From an uncultured Sphingomonadales bacterium (GTDB taxonomy: Bacteria; Pseudomonadota; Alphaproteobacteria; Sphingomonadales; Sphingomonadaceae): DNA of 5,778 nucleotides. The notes beneath the pieces were generated by a model. The model did not search any database. It had not been told where the DNA came from and saw only the letters and a list, made by a program, of their open reading frames with translations. This document shows, piece after piece, positions 1-5,778 of this stretch (position 1 is its first letter; each line of letters begins with the position of its first letter). Position numbers and translations under genes: made by a program. The stretch covers positions 1-5,778 of the forward strand of contig CALDKP010000215.1 in the NCBI GenBank assembly GCA_937898535.1. Reading direction: 5' to 3'.

Positions 1-140
1 GCTTCATCTGCCGACTGCATTCCGGTGTACGCGCTATATAGCCAAGCGCCGACAAGCAGTGCGGGCAGCAGCCGCAGCAGCCGCGCCTCACGCGCAGTTG
101 GCTGCCATTCGCGGATGATTGCAATTGCGTTGCCGATCAT
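1..140 (-). CDS. gspM: GspM-like T2SS inner-membrane platform protein, N-terminal part (runs off left edge)
   Basis: Only the first 46 codons are present. The ATG at 140 shares ATGA with the stop of the upstream gspL-like gene, which fixes the start and implies translational coupling. The visible protein has a short cytoplasmic leader containing EWQPTAREARLLR, then one hydrophobic segment at about residues 24-40 (LLPALLVGAWLYSAY), then the start of a polar region. This is the usual GspM beginning: a tryptophan, an R-E-R/A-R-L-L stretch, then a single membrane helix before a periplasmic coiled coil and ferredoxin-like domain. In the family, GspM binds GspL and stabilises the GspE-F-L-M platform. 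The assignment depends on topology and on its place directly after gspL in the conserved K-L-M order. The periplasmic part, which would confirm it, lies outside the window. A PilO-type protein would look similar here. Confidence 0.6.
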   Translation of the reverse strand, partial: MIGNAIAIIREWQPTAREARLLRLLPALLVGAWLYSAYTGMQSADE

Positions 141-1165
141 GAGCCGACATCCGCAGTTAGCATTATTTCGCTGGCGCCATCTGCGTCGCGAGAGACAACT
201 TGTGCAATTCCGGGCATCGCTTCGATGCTTGCTGCAATTGAACGCAGCTTGTCGGGATTGGCATCGGGAACGATCGAAATTTCAAATGTCTTGCTGTCGA
301 TTTTGGCAGATGACACTTGCAGATTGCGTTTTTCGACAATGGATAAAGTGGCAATCAGATCCGTTGGCGCGCGACTTGGGCCAAGTATATCGTTCGCGAC
401 TTTGATGTGTGCTTGTTGGGCTCGGCTTCGCGCGAAGAGGTCGTAACTTGAGACAAAGCGTTCAAGCCGGTCTGCCTCTGCCTTGGCGACTGCGGTTGAC
501 TGATTGATGGCCTCTGCTTTGCCATGCCACCAACCACCTAACGCTGCAGAAAACACTGCTGCGGTGATGAGAACAGAGTCACGTGTGCTAATGACATGTG
601 ACAGAATGCGGCCCCCGCGAGGTCGGAATGGTTCTTGCAAGGGTGGTGCATCGGTAACCACCGGAACGGCAACGCCATGTTGCGGGTCGTTTATGTTACC
701 ACCTTGTAGATTTATCCAATCGGATAGTTCGAACGGCGTTCGCTTCCACGTCGAGTGGATAACCATGCCGCGTTGCACGTGACGCGCTTCATAACCGCAT
801 TCGAGGCGGATATGATGCCACCCGTCGGGCAGTTGCGCGCAAACGCTCTCTGGAAGGGAGGTGCGCTTTGCTTTAGTGGCCGTGTGGCCCTCAGTGGACC
901 CCGCCGCTGCATCCCACCACCATATGGCGGCGCCATCGCTGTCTTGAATGACGATAGATTCCGAATTGAGGAATGGGGCGCTGTATCGCGCCTGCAACAG
1001 GCACGATGCCTGAAACTGATGTCGTTTTAATCCAGATGGTCGCTTGATATATTCGAAGCGGCACACATGGCGCGGGATGATTTCGTTCTTAGAAAAAAGG
1101 TATGCGCTGACAGTTGCCCAAGCGGAACCGGCGTCAAATCTCCGTAACCGAAGGAAGTTCCCCAA
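137..1165 (-). CDS. gspL: GspL-like T2SS assembly-platform protein (divergent)
   Basis: A bitopic protein of about 342 residues from the chosen start. It has a cytoplasmic half of about 195 residues, one membrane helix at about 197-213 (SVLITAAVFSAALGGWW), an Ala/Glu/Arg-rich probable coiled coil at about 214-253, and a C-terminal domain at about 266-340 whose strand/helix pattern (IVEKRNLQVSSAKID, FEISIV, LRSIAASIEAMPGI, IMLTADV) fits the ferredoxin-like fold of GspL and PilN. In the family, GspL recruits the ATPase GspE through its cytoplasmic domain and pairs with GspM in the periplasm. Placement between gspK-like and gspM-like genes supports the call. The cytoplasmic half shows no actin-like motifs I can recognise and has an odd WWW run near residue 82. 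The start is uncertain. I chose TTG at 1165 because GGAAG lies about 7 nt upstream and the overlap with gspK is then only about 32 bp. ATG at 1210 or 1231 is possible but has no visible ribosome site and a larger overlap. Confidence 0.6.
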   Translation of the reverse strand: MGNFLRLRRFDAGSAWATVSAYLFSKNEIIPRHVCRFEYIKRPSGLKRHQFQASCLLQARYSAPFLNSESIVIQDSDGAAIWWWDAAAGSTEGHTATKAKRTSLPESVCAQLPDGWHHIRLECGYEARHVQRGMVIHSTWKRTPFELSDWINLQGGNINDPQHGVAVPVVTDAPPLQEPFRPRGGRILSHVISTRDSVLITAAVFSAALGGWWHGKAEAINQSTAVAKAEADRLERFVSSYDLFARSRAQQAHIKVANDILGPSRAPTDLIATLSIVEKRNLQVSSAKIDSKTFEISIVPDANPDKLRSIAASIEAMPGIAQVVSRDADGASEIMLTADVGS

Positions 1166-2141
1166 CGAATTCTTCCAACGGTTGGTAGCACTTGGGTGCG
1201 TTTCCAGCATTAAAGATCGGACTTTCGGCATTAAAGGCGTTTAATGGATTGTCTCGATCCATCTTCATGGACGACTGATAATAATAAAAAGGTAAATTCA
1301 TGGTTAAGCTTGTTCTTCTTATCTCTACTGACAGCCTAATGTTCCCAGTCATTAGTTTATGAAATTTCAGTAATTCAGAACCATTACTTGCATATTGGTA
1401 GTAGTTTTGTTTCATTTTGGGGGTTTCAATTAGCTCACTCCGTGCTCCGAATATTTCGTCAACTTTCTTCTGATTTCCGTTGTGTAAGGCCATGAGAACC
1501 GCTCGCGGCGCAGTTGCCTCATACATCCCGGTGGCACTGGATACTCCCGAAATGGCAGTATTGAAGCGTCGTTCCAGGTCACCTTTTAAAAAGCTACGCC
1601 AGCCTGCGTTTAAAGCCATATCTTCGCGCTGCATTGGCCGGCCATTTGCGGCTGGCTGTTCAGCGCGCATCATTTGTAAAGCCAGTGTCCTTGATTCTGT
1701 CTGTGGTACGCCGCAGGCACGCAGCAGCCGTGCGATGAGGTCAGGTGATGTATTTTGGAAGTGCATTAGCCCGGATTCCTCCTGAGCCCTCACGATAACC
1801 TCCGTGCTTTTGTTGAGCTGGAATCTATATGGCCGCCCGTCGAGTATCATTCGCTCTATAGTTGAACGCGTTCGTCCCCCCGTTACTGTGCCATCCGCAG
1901 CCAAGCGCACGCCACCTATTTCTGGACCGTATATGCCAATGGGTTGTGTCAGTAACAGAAATGCCACGCGGCTCTCGGCGGACATAGCGGCTCGTTCGAG
2001 TTCGACCCGCGTTTTTGCGTGACGTAACTCGCGGGTAAGCTGTTCGTTGACTGGCAATGATAAAACTAATCCCAATGCCAAAAGTGCAATCGCCAGGGCC
2101 GCGAAAGGCACGGCAAATCCCTGACTCAATTTGCTATTCAC
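1134..2141 (-). CDS. gspK: GspK-like minor pseudopilin
   Basis: A 335-residue protein, the usual GspK size and much longer than other pseudopilins. The start is GTG at 2141, forming GTGA with the upstream stop. The N-terminus has a prepilin-like SQG/FAVPF site (G8/F9) followed by a hydrophobic helix to about residue 29. It lacks the Glu at mature position 5, as is known for GspK. Residues 118-144 (RAQEESGLMHFQNTSPDLI and following) match the GspK pattern D-E-x-G-x-L-N-x-N-T-A/S-P-x-x-L, the first helical SAM-like domain. Residues 199-221 (GVSSATGMYEATAPRAVLMA) match the second, normally written G-x-I-N-x-N-T-A-P-x-x-V-L. A strand-rich end follows (RLSVEIRRTSLTMN), then a tail of about 45 residues of unknown role. 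In the family, GspK caps the pseudopilus tip with GspI and GspJ. Sequence is divergent, but length, domain order and position agree. Confidence 0.72.
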   Translation of the reverse strand: MNSKLSQGFAVPFAALAIALLALGLVLSLPVNEQLTRELRHAKTRVELERAAMSAESRVAFLLLTQPIGIYGPEIGGVRLAADGTVTGGRTRSTIERMILDGRPYRFQLNKSTEVIVRAQEESGLMHFQNTSPDLIARLLRACGVPQTESRTLALQMMRAEQPAANGRPMQREDMALNAGWRSFLKGDLERRFNTAISGVSSATGMYEATAPRAVLMALHNGNQKKVDEIFGARSELIETPKMKQNYYQYASNGSELLKFHKLMTGNIRLSVEIRRTSLTMNLPFYYYQSSMKMDRDNPLNAFNAESPIFNAGNAPKCYQPLEEFVGELPSVTEI

Positions 2142-2572
2142 GGTGCGATCCAAGCCGTCGTCGCTATGCTGCCTTCGACGGTAAAGCGGATCAGATCCGG
2201 TCCGGCATCGACAGTTGAAGAACGCCACCGTTGGCCATCGGGGCTATATGACAGTTGGCCTTTACCCGCCGCCCACTCCAGAAGGACTTCTGGCGTGCCT
2301 CTTCGAGACGATAGCAGCCGTTGGCCAGATATGCGCAGTTCGCCAACCTGTTGTGATGTTCCCTGGCCTTTGGCTTGCGCTGCCAACGTGTTGAACGTCC
2401 TTTTACCCCGAATGTGTTGCACAGCCTTATCACTGCGTGAGACGAACATCCGGTTTTGTGTCGCATCTGTCCCGAGTGCGTCGATCACAAGTGCCAGTAA
2501 CGCTGCGCTGAAAGCCAATCCAATCAACGCTTCCAGCAACGAGAAACCTGCTTCATGATGGCTTGGAGGCAT
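2138..2572 (-). CDS. Short minor pseudopilin, probably GspJ-like (GspH/I not excluded)
   Basis: A 144-residue type IV prepilin-like protein. The N-terminus has a short leader ending in EAG, then the class motif FSLLEALIG with cleavage expected after G9, Glu at mature position 5 and a hydrophobic helix to about residue 33. The rest is polar with a probable strand-rich domain. Its end (VLLEWAAGKGQLSYSPDG, W116, then DLIRFTVEG) resembles the GspJ pattern in which a strand, a tryptophan-containing loop and a final hydrophobic strand close the protein. Position directly before gspK also favours GspJ. GspJ is usually nearer 200 residues, so the middle would be shortened. In the family, it forms the tip complex with GspI and GspK. 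The ATG at 2572 overlaps the end of gspG by 20 bp and was chosen because it gives a normal short leader. No good ribosome site precedes it, so coupling to gspG is likely. TTG at 2587 is an alternative. Confidence 0.7.
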   Translation of the reverse strand: MPPSHHEAGFSLLEALIGLAFSAALLALVIDALGTDATQNRMFVSRSDKAVQHIRGKRTFNTLAAQAKGQGTSQQVGELRISGQRLLSSRRGTPEVLLEWAAGKGQLSYSPDGQRWRSSTVDAGPDLIRFTVEGSIATTAWIAP

Positions 2573-3008
2573 TTTTATTGTCGCCAATGAAAATGTCTTT
2601 GGCGGCGCCCGTTCCACCTTGCACGCCGTCGCTGCCAAGCGTGCCGATAGTGGGTCGAAGGCCTTCGCTCTCGGGCTCACGGTAGAAATAAGGGCGACCC
2701 CACGGGTCCGCGGGCACATCTGACGAAAGATATGGGCCTTGCCAGCTTTCCACAACGTCGGCGCTAGGCTTGAGCAATAGTGTCAATCCTTCGGCATTTG
2801 TTGGGTATCGGCCAATATCAATCTGCAACGAAATCACAGCGGACTCAATCGACTTTGCTTGCGCTTTCGCAGTAACCGATTTCGATTTATCGAACTGCTC
2901 AATTAGTCTTGGTCCAACTAGCGCCATTATGAGACCAATAATTGCTAAAACAATGATTATCTCCACCAAAGTGAAACCTTTTTCACTGCGATTTTTGGTT
3001 ATCTTCAT
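2553..3008 (-). CDS. gspG: GspG major pseudopilin of the type II secretion system
   Basis: A 151-residue major pseudopilin, the normal GspG size. A basic 11-residue leader ends in SEKG, followed by FTLVEIIIVLAIIGLIMAL: the prepilin peptidase site after G11, Glu at mature position 5 and the N-terminal helix that anchors the subunit and packs the fibre. The globular part has the GspG signatures D-I-G-R-Y-P-T (64-70), G-L-x-x-L-L (74-79), W-x-G-P-Y-L (89-94), D-P-W-G-x-P-Y (101-107) and the glycine-rich loop GSDGVQGGTGAAKDI (125-139), equivalent to the calcium-binding loop of known GspG proteins. Asp127 and Asp138 are kept. The first Asp of the usual D-A-D-I is not evident, so calcium ligation may differ. 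It forms the pseudopilus shaft after cleavage and methylation by GspO, which is not in the window. It is the first gene of the minus-strand operon and has a ribosome site, AGGGA, just upstream. Confidence 0.95.
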   Translation of the reverse strand: MKITKNRSEKGFTLVEIIIVLAIIGLIMALVGPRLIEQFDKSKSVTAKAQAKSIESAVISLQIDIGRYPTNAEGLTLLLKPSADVVESWQGPYLSSDVPADPWGRPYFYREPESEGLRPTIGTLGSDGVQGGTGAAKDIFIGDNKNASKPS

Positions 3009-3017
3009 TGTTTCCCT
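3009..3017 (-). promoter_or_regulatory. Ribosome binding site of gspG
   Basis: On the minus strand the bases before the gspG ATG read AGGGAAACA. AGGGA is a good Shine-Dalgarno match but lies only about 4 nt from the ATG. It is the clearest such site among the minus-strand genes, as expected for the first and most abundantly produced product of the operon. Confidence 0.6.
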
Positions 3018-3076
3018 AACTTTTCGTGCGAATTAAACCCAGTTCGTCGCCAAAAATCGGCCTCTTCTATATTCAC

Positions 3077-3080
3077 AGGT
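3077..3080 (+). promoter_or_regulatory. Weak ribosome binding site of gspE
   Basis: AGGT lies 11 nt before the TTG start of gspE. The match is short and the spacing long, so together with the TTG codon it predicts modest initiation. That would suit an ATPase needed in few copies compared with the pseudopilin encoded on the other side. Confidence 0.35.
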
Positions 3081-3091
3081 AGAATATTATT

Positions 3092-4663
3092 TTGATTTTC
3101 TCAAGACACCGTAATTTGAACAGCAGTATCGCTGGATTGCTGCTCGACCGTGGATTGGTCGCGCAAGCTGATCTAGACGAGGCTGCGGCGTTCCAAGGCC
3201 ATGGCGGTGGCTCACTGGCCAGCGCGCTTATTAGGCTCGGTGTCATCGGCGATGAAACGTTAGCAGAGACAATTGCTGATGCTTCAAAGCTGCCATTGTT
3301 AAGGACCGTGCCTGCAATAGATCAGGTCTTGGCTGCGCAGAAAAGTCTTCGTTTTTCTGAAAAATGGTTAAGCGAAAATGATGTCATTGTCTGGAAAGGC
3401 CTAACCGGGAATATTTTTATCGCGCTGGCCAGCGGGATGACAAGCAACATCCAAGAAGCGATAGAGCATTGGCAGATATCACCCGATAACCAGTTCATAG
3501 TCGCGCACAGAATGTTGACCGCGCTGCTTTCTGACTTGGAAGATCAAGTTAAAGACTTTGACGCCCAACCCGCGCCGGGAAGACATTCCAAGCTTGCCGA
3601 GCTTGCCGAAGACGCGCCAGCAATCGAATTTATCAACGCGATGTTTTCCGAGGCGATGGCGCGGCGGGCGAGCGACATTCACATTGAGCCGTTCAAGGGC
3701 GACATGCAAATCCGTCTGCGCATTGATGGCACTTTAAATCTCTGGAAGAGCATTCCGGCCCCGCGCTTTGCAGCGATAGCTTCACGGATTAAATTGCTGT
3801 GCGGAATGGATATCGCTGAACGCCGTATTCCGCAGGATGGACGCCATAGTCTTCGGATCTCCGGAAGGGATGTAGACATTCGCGCATCCTGCTTGCCCGG
3901 CGTCTGGGGAGAGTCGATCGTGCTGCGATTTCTCGGGCGCGCTTCCGACCTTCCGACGTTGGCTAAACTCGGCGTGAACGATGCCATGATTGGCACGCTT
4001 GAAAAACTCATTCACCAACCTTCTGGCTTACTGCTCGTCGCTGGTCCTACAGGATCGGGTAAGACTACTACGGTTTATAAATTGCTGGAGCAGCTTAACG
4101 ATGGCTCGCATAAAATAATCACGATTGAGGATCCTGTAGAAATCGATCTCCCCGGAGTCATTCAGGTGAATGTGCGGCCAGATATCGGGCTCGAATTTGC
4201 CACCGGTCTTCGCTCAATGCTGCGGCAAGATCCCGATATCATTTTCGTTGGTGAAATTCGGGATTCCGATACCGCGCTTATGGCGACCCGTGCGGCGCTT
4301 ACCGGCCACCTTGTTATCTCCACAGTGCACACGGCCTCAGCGTCAGCATCTGTCGCGCGGTTGCTTGACCTTGGCGTCGAAAGTTATCTTTTGGCCGAAG
4401 CCTTAAACGGCGTCATAGCCCAGCGGTTGTTACGCCGGCGCAGCCAAACGCCCGGTGAAGAATATTCCGGACGCATTGGTGTGTACGAAATTATGGAAAT
4501 GAATGGCGATCTGCGGAGCGCCATCCGGGATAACCAACCTCAATCTGTGCTTGAGGATATCGCTCAGTCCGACGGCTTTCGTCCTATGCGGGATGATGCG
4601 AAAGACAAAGTTTCATCCGGGCTAACGGACATGGCTGAGCTATTCCGCGTGTTGGGAACTTAG
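3092..4663 (+). CDS. gspE: GspE type II secretion ATPase lacking the zinc-binding cysteine motif
   Basis: A 523-residue hexameric ATPase of the secretion superfamily that powers pseudopilus assembly from the cytoplasmic face of the inner membrane. Residues about 14-150 form the N-terminal region (LLLDRGLVAQADLDEAAAF and onward) that in the family contacts GspL. The core begins near 190 with the signature ASDIHIEP (193-200), then RLRIDG (208-213), RRIPQDGRH (244-252) and the arginines of the linked N2 domain. Walker A is GPTGSGKT (318-325), the Asp box ITIEDPVE (343-350), Walker B IIFVGEIRD (383-391) and the His box LTGHLVISTVHT (403-414), all intact, so the enzyme should be active. Between QRLLRRR (444-450) and GRIGVYEI (460-467) there are only nine residues, where most GspE proteins carry a four-cysteine zinc module; the last cysteine here is C267. 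The start is TTG at 3092. No in-frame ATG lies nearby, and the N-terminal domain begins just after it. gspF follows after 2 bp. Confidence 0.95.
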   Translation: MIFSRHRNLNSSIAGLLLDRGLVAQADLDEAAAFQGHGGGSLASALIRLGVIGDETLAETIADASKLPLLRTVPAIDQVLAAQKSLRFSEKWLSENDVIVWKGLTGNIFIALASGMTSNIQEAIEHWQISPDNQFIVAHRMLTALLSDLEDQVKDFDAQPAPGRHSKLAELAEDAPAIEFINAMFSEAMARRASDIHIEPFKGDMQIRLRIDGTLNLWKSIPAPRFAAIASRIKLLCGMDIAERRIPQDGRHSLRISGRDVDIRASCLPGVWGESIVLRFLGRASDLPTLAKLGVNDAMIGTLEKLIHQPSGLLLVAGPTGSGKTTTVYKLLEQLNDGSHKIITIEDPVEIDLPGVIQVNVRPDIGLEFATGLRSMLRQDPDIIFVGEIRDSDTALMATRAALTGHLVISTVHTASASASVARLLDLGVESYLLAEALNGVIAQRLLRRRSQTPGEEYSGRIGVYEIMEMNGDLRSAIRDNQPQSVLEDIAQSDGFRPMRDDAKDKVSSGLTDMAELFRVLGT

Positions 4664-4665
4664 AT

Positions 4666-5778
4666 ATGGCAGACGAAGAAAGCCTATATCAGTTTCTGGC
4701 AGTTGACGGGAACGGTCGGCAAAAGAAAGGTCAGGTTCGGGCGCGCAGTGACGCACAAGCCCATGCCCGTGCTGCCGGGGAGGGCGTGACTGTTGTCGAA
4801 ATAAAGCGACTGCGAAGCGGCCAAGCGCAATCAAAAAATGTGGCATCCCGGCGCGAACAAATTGCACTGCTGCGCCAATTGGCGATGATGGTAGAGGCGC
4901 GTGTGGATGTTATGCAGGCGTTTGACGCAATGCGTATCGGCGCACCTAGCCCTGCAATTCGCAATGCTATTCAGGCCGCATCGGTCGATCTGCGCAGCGG
5001 TAAACCCTTAGGTGCGTGTCTGAAAACAGCAATCCCGGGAATACCCTCAAATGTGCTGGCGCTTATCAACGCGGGGGAAGCGGGCGGCTGTTTAGCGGAC
5101 ACCCTGCATCATGCGATTCAGCAGCTCGAGGCTGAAGAACGCATCACAAGCTCTATTAAAAGCGCCCTTATCTACCCGGTGTTCCTCAGTATAGCGGGCT
5201 TACTTGCTGCATTGATTATGCTGACCTTTGTCATCCCTCGCTTTGCACTAATCGTTGGCGATAGCCGCGATCAACTGGATGGACTTTCGCAGTTCATTTT
5301 CATGCTCGGGGATTTGGCGCAGCTAACATACGGAATAGTGCCTGTTGGCTTGATTATCGTTTTGGTGCTGTTCTTAACGAGTTCGTTGAGCAAACAGAGC
5401 CCGGCACTGCGGCATGTTTTGACACAGCATTTGCCATGGCTTCGGACCATTTCGCTTAACCGCGAACGCGAACGCTGGTGCCGGATTATGGCATATGCCC
5501 TTTTCGCACGGATCGCTATTGTAGAGGCAGTTCACTTGGCGTCAGCCGGTTTAGGCGACCTGGCATTGCGGGAGCGGTCATCCGCTGCAGTTCGCGAGTT
5601 ACGTCTCGGCGCCAGGGTCAGCGATGCGACGGCGACGATTGGTTTGCTGGATGATACCCAAATTAGTTTGGTTAGAGCCGGCGAAGACAGCGGTGGTCTC
5701 GCGGAAATTTTGTCGAAGGTCGCGGGCTATTTCGAAGCGACGGTGAAACTGAACAAGAAGGTGAAGTCGGCGATGACC
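4666..5778 (+). CDS. gspF: GspF type II secretion inner-membrane platform protein (3' end beyond window)
   Basis: The reading frame is open from the ATG at 4666 to the window edge, giving 371 residues of a family usually near 400, so only the end is missing. It starts 2 bp after the gspE stop, with GGGAA about 8 nt upstream inside gspE. The short N-terminal module (LYQFLAVDGNGRQKKGQVRA) is typical of GspF and PilC proteins. Two homologous cytoplasmic helical domains follow at about 62-165 and 266-371. The first leads through SALIYPVFL into membrane helix 1 (about 168-193), ending FVIPRF. Helix 2 is at about 224-241 (IVPVGLIIVLVLFLTSS). The second domain repeats the pattern, with AGEDSGGL (338-345) matching AGEAGGCL (136-143), and ends KVKSAMT, just where the third helix should begin. 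In the family, GspF contacts GspE and GspL and is thought to help move pseudopilins from the membrane into the fibre. Confidence 0.95.
   Translation, partial: MADEESLYQFLAVDGNGRQKKGQVRARSDAQAHARAAGEGVTVVEIKRLRSGQAQSKNVASRREQIALLRQLAMMVEARVDVMQAFDAMRIGAPSPAIRNAIQAASVDLRSGKPLGACLKTAIPGIPSNVLALINAGEAGGCLADTLHHAIQQLEAEERITSSIKSALIYPVFLSIAGLLAALIMLTFVIPRFALIVGDSRDQLDGLSQFIFMLGDLAQLTYGIVPVGLIIVLVLFLTSSLSKQSPALRHVLTQHLPWLRTISLNRERERWCRIMAYALFARIAIVEAVHLASAGLGDLALRERSSAAVRELRLGARVSDATATIGLLDDTQISLVRAGEDSGGLAEILSKVAGYFEATVKLNKKVKSAMT

Larger units (their letters stand above)
3009..3091. promoter_or_regulatory. Divergent control region between gspG and gspE
   Basis: This 83 bp gap between the two divergent operons is the only non-coding stretch, so both transcription starts should lie in it or just inside the flanking genes. 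It is more AT-rich than the genes. Possible -10 elements are TATATT at 3068-3073 for gspE and, on the minus strand, TTTAAT at 3037-3032 for gspG. Neither has a convincing -35 hexamer at 16-18 bp, and I see no clear sigma-54 site or long inverted repeat. The function is inferred from position, and the hexamers are weak guesses. Confidence 0.5.

Noticed and set aside
65..82. Tandem gcagcagcc repeat
   Set aside because: It lies within the Leu-rich run before the membrane helix of the gspM-like gene. It is a codon-level low-complexity stretch, not a separate element.
25..405. Plus-strand open frame opposite the gspL/gspM junction
   Set aside because: Its translation has low-complexity Ser/Arg composition and no recognisable domain, and it is antisense to two genes joined by an ATGA overlap. 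It is best read as a shadow frame.
2142..2228. Upstream ATG at 2228 for the gspK-like gene
   Set aside because: It would add a Cys/Arg-rich segment before the prepilin-like helix and overlap the upstream gene by about 90 bp. The GTG at 2141 forms a classic GTGA junction and gives a normal leader.
2573..2755. N-terminal extension of the second pseudopilin frame up to 2755
   Set aside because: It would put about 61 extra residues before the prepilin leader and overlap gspG by about 200 bp. Prepilin leaders are short, so the ATG at 2572 was preferred.
3592..3609. Perfect tandem 9-base repeat (gcttgccga twice)
   Set aside because: It lies inside gspE and encodes the in-frame LAELAE linker before the ATPase core. 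Two copies of a short unit are expected by chance or slippage and suggest no function.
1..5778. Type IV pilus, Tad or competence system instead of T2SS
   Set aside because: The GspG signatures (D-P-W-G and the glycine-rich loop), the large GspK-like pseudopilin and the J-K-L-M order point to T2SS. No PilT-type retraction ATPase or Tad-type genes are present in the window.

Overview
The window is one coding-dense piece of a type II secretion system (T2SS, Gsp) locus from a Gram-negative bacterium. The identification rests on three clear genes: a GspE-type secretion ATPase, a GspF-type inner-membrane platform protein and a GspG-type major pseudopilin. Around them sit more divergent genes in the order expected for gspJ-K-L-M. 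Base composition looks roughly balanced (estimated by eye, not computed). No rRNA, tRNA, mobile element or CRISPR array is visible. The sequence does not fix the taxon. An alphaproteobacterium, for example a sphingomonad, is a guess from general protein character only.

Layout: the minus strand from 3008 down to 1 carries gspG, a short second pseudopilin (gspJ-like), gspK-like, gspL-like and the first 46 codons of a gspM-like gene that leaves the window at its left edge. Every junction in this run overlaps: about 20 bp for G/J, GTGA for J/K, about 32 bp for K/L with the chosen start, and ATGA for L/M. It is therefore almost certainly one translationally coupled operon. The plus strand from 3092 carries gspE (TTG start), followed after 2 bp by gspF, which leaves the window at its right edge. 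The two operons diverge from an 83 bp gap at 3009-3091, the only non-coding stretch, which must hold the start signals of both.

How the parts work together, from knowledge of the family: GspE hydrolyses ATP at the cytoplasmic face, docked on GspL, and GspF, GspL and GspM form the inner-membrane platform. The platform adds GspG subunits to a periplasmic pseudopilus tipped by minor pseudopilins such as GspK and GspJ. The pseudopilus pushes folded exoproteins through the outer-membrane secretin GspD. GspD, GspC, the prepilin peptidase GspO, GspH and GspI are not in the window.

The unusual points are the split, divergent gene order, the apparent absence of gspH and gspI between gspG and gspK, a GspE with no cysteine zinc motif, and a GspL-like protein whose cytoplasmic half is hard to recognise. 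Together they suggest a compact, divergent T2SS variant rather than a wholly new system.
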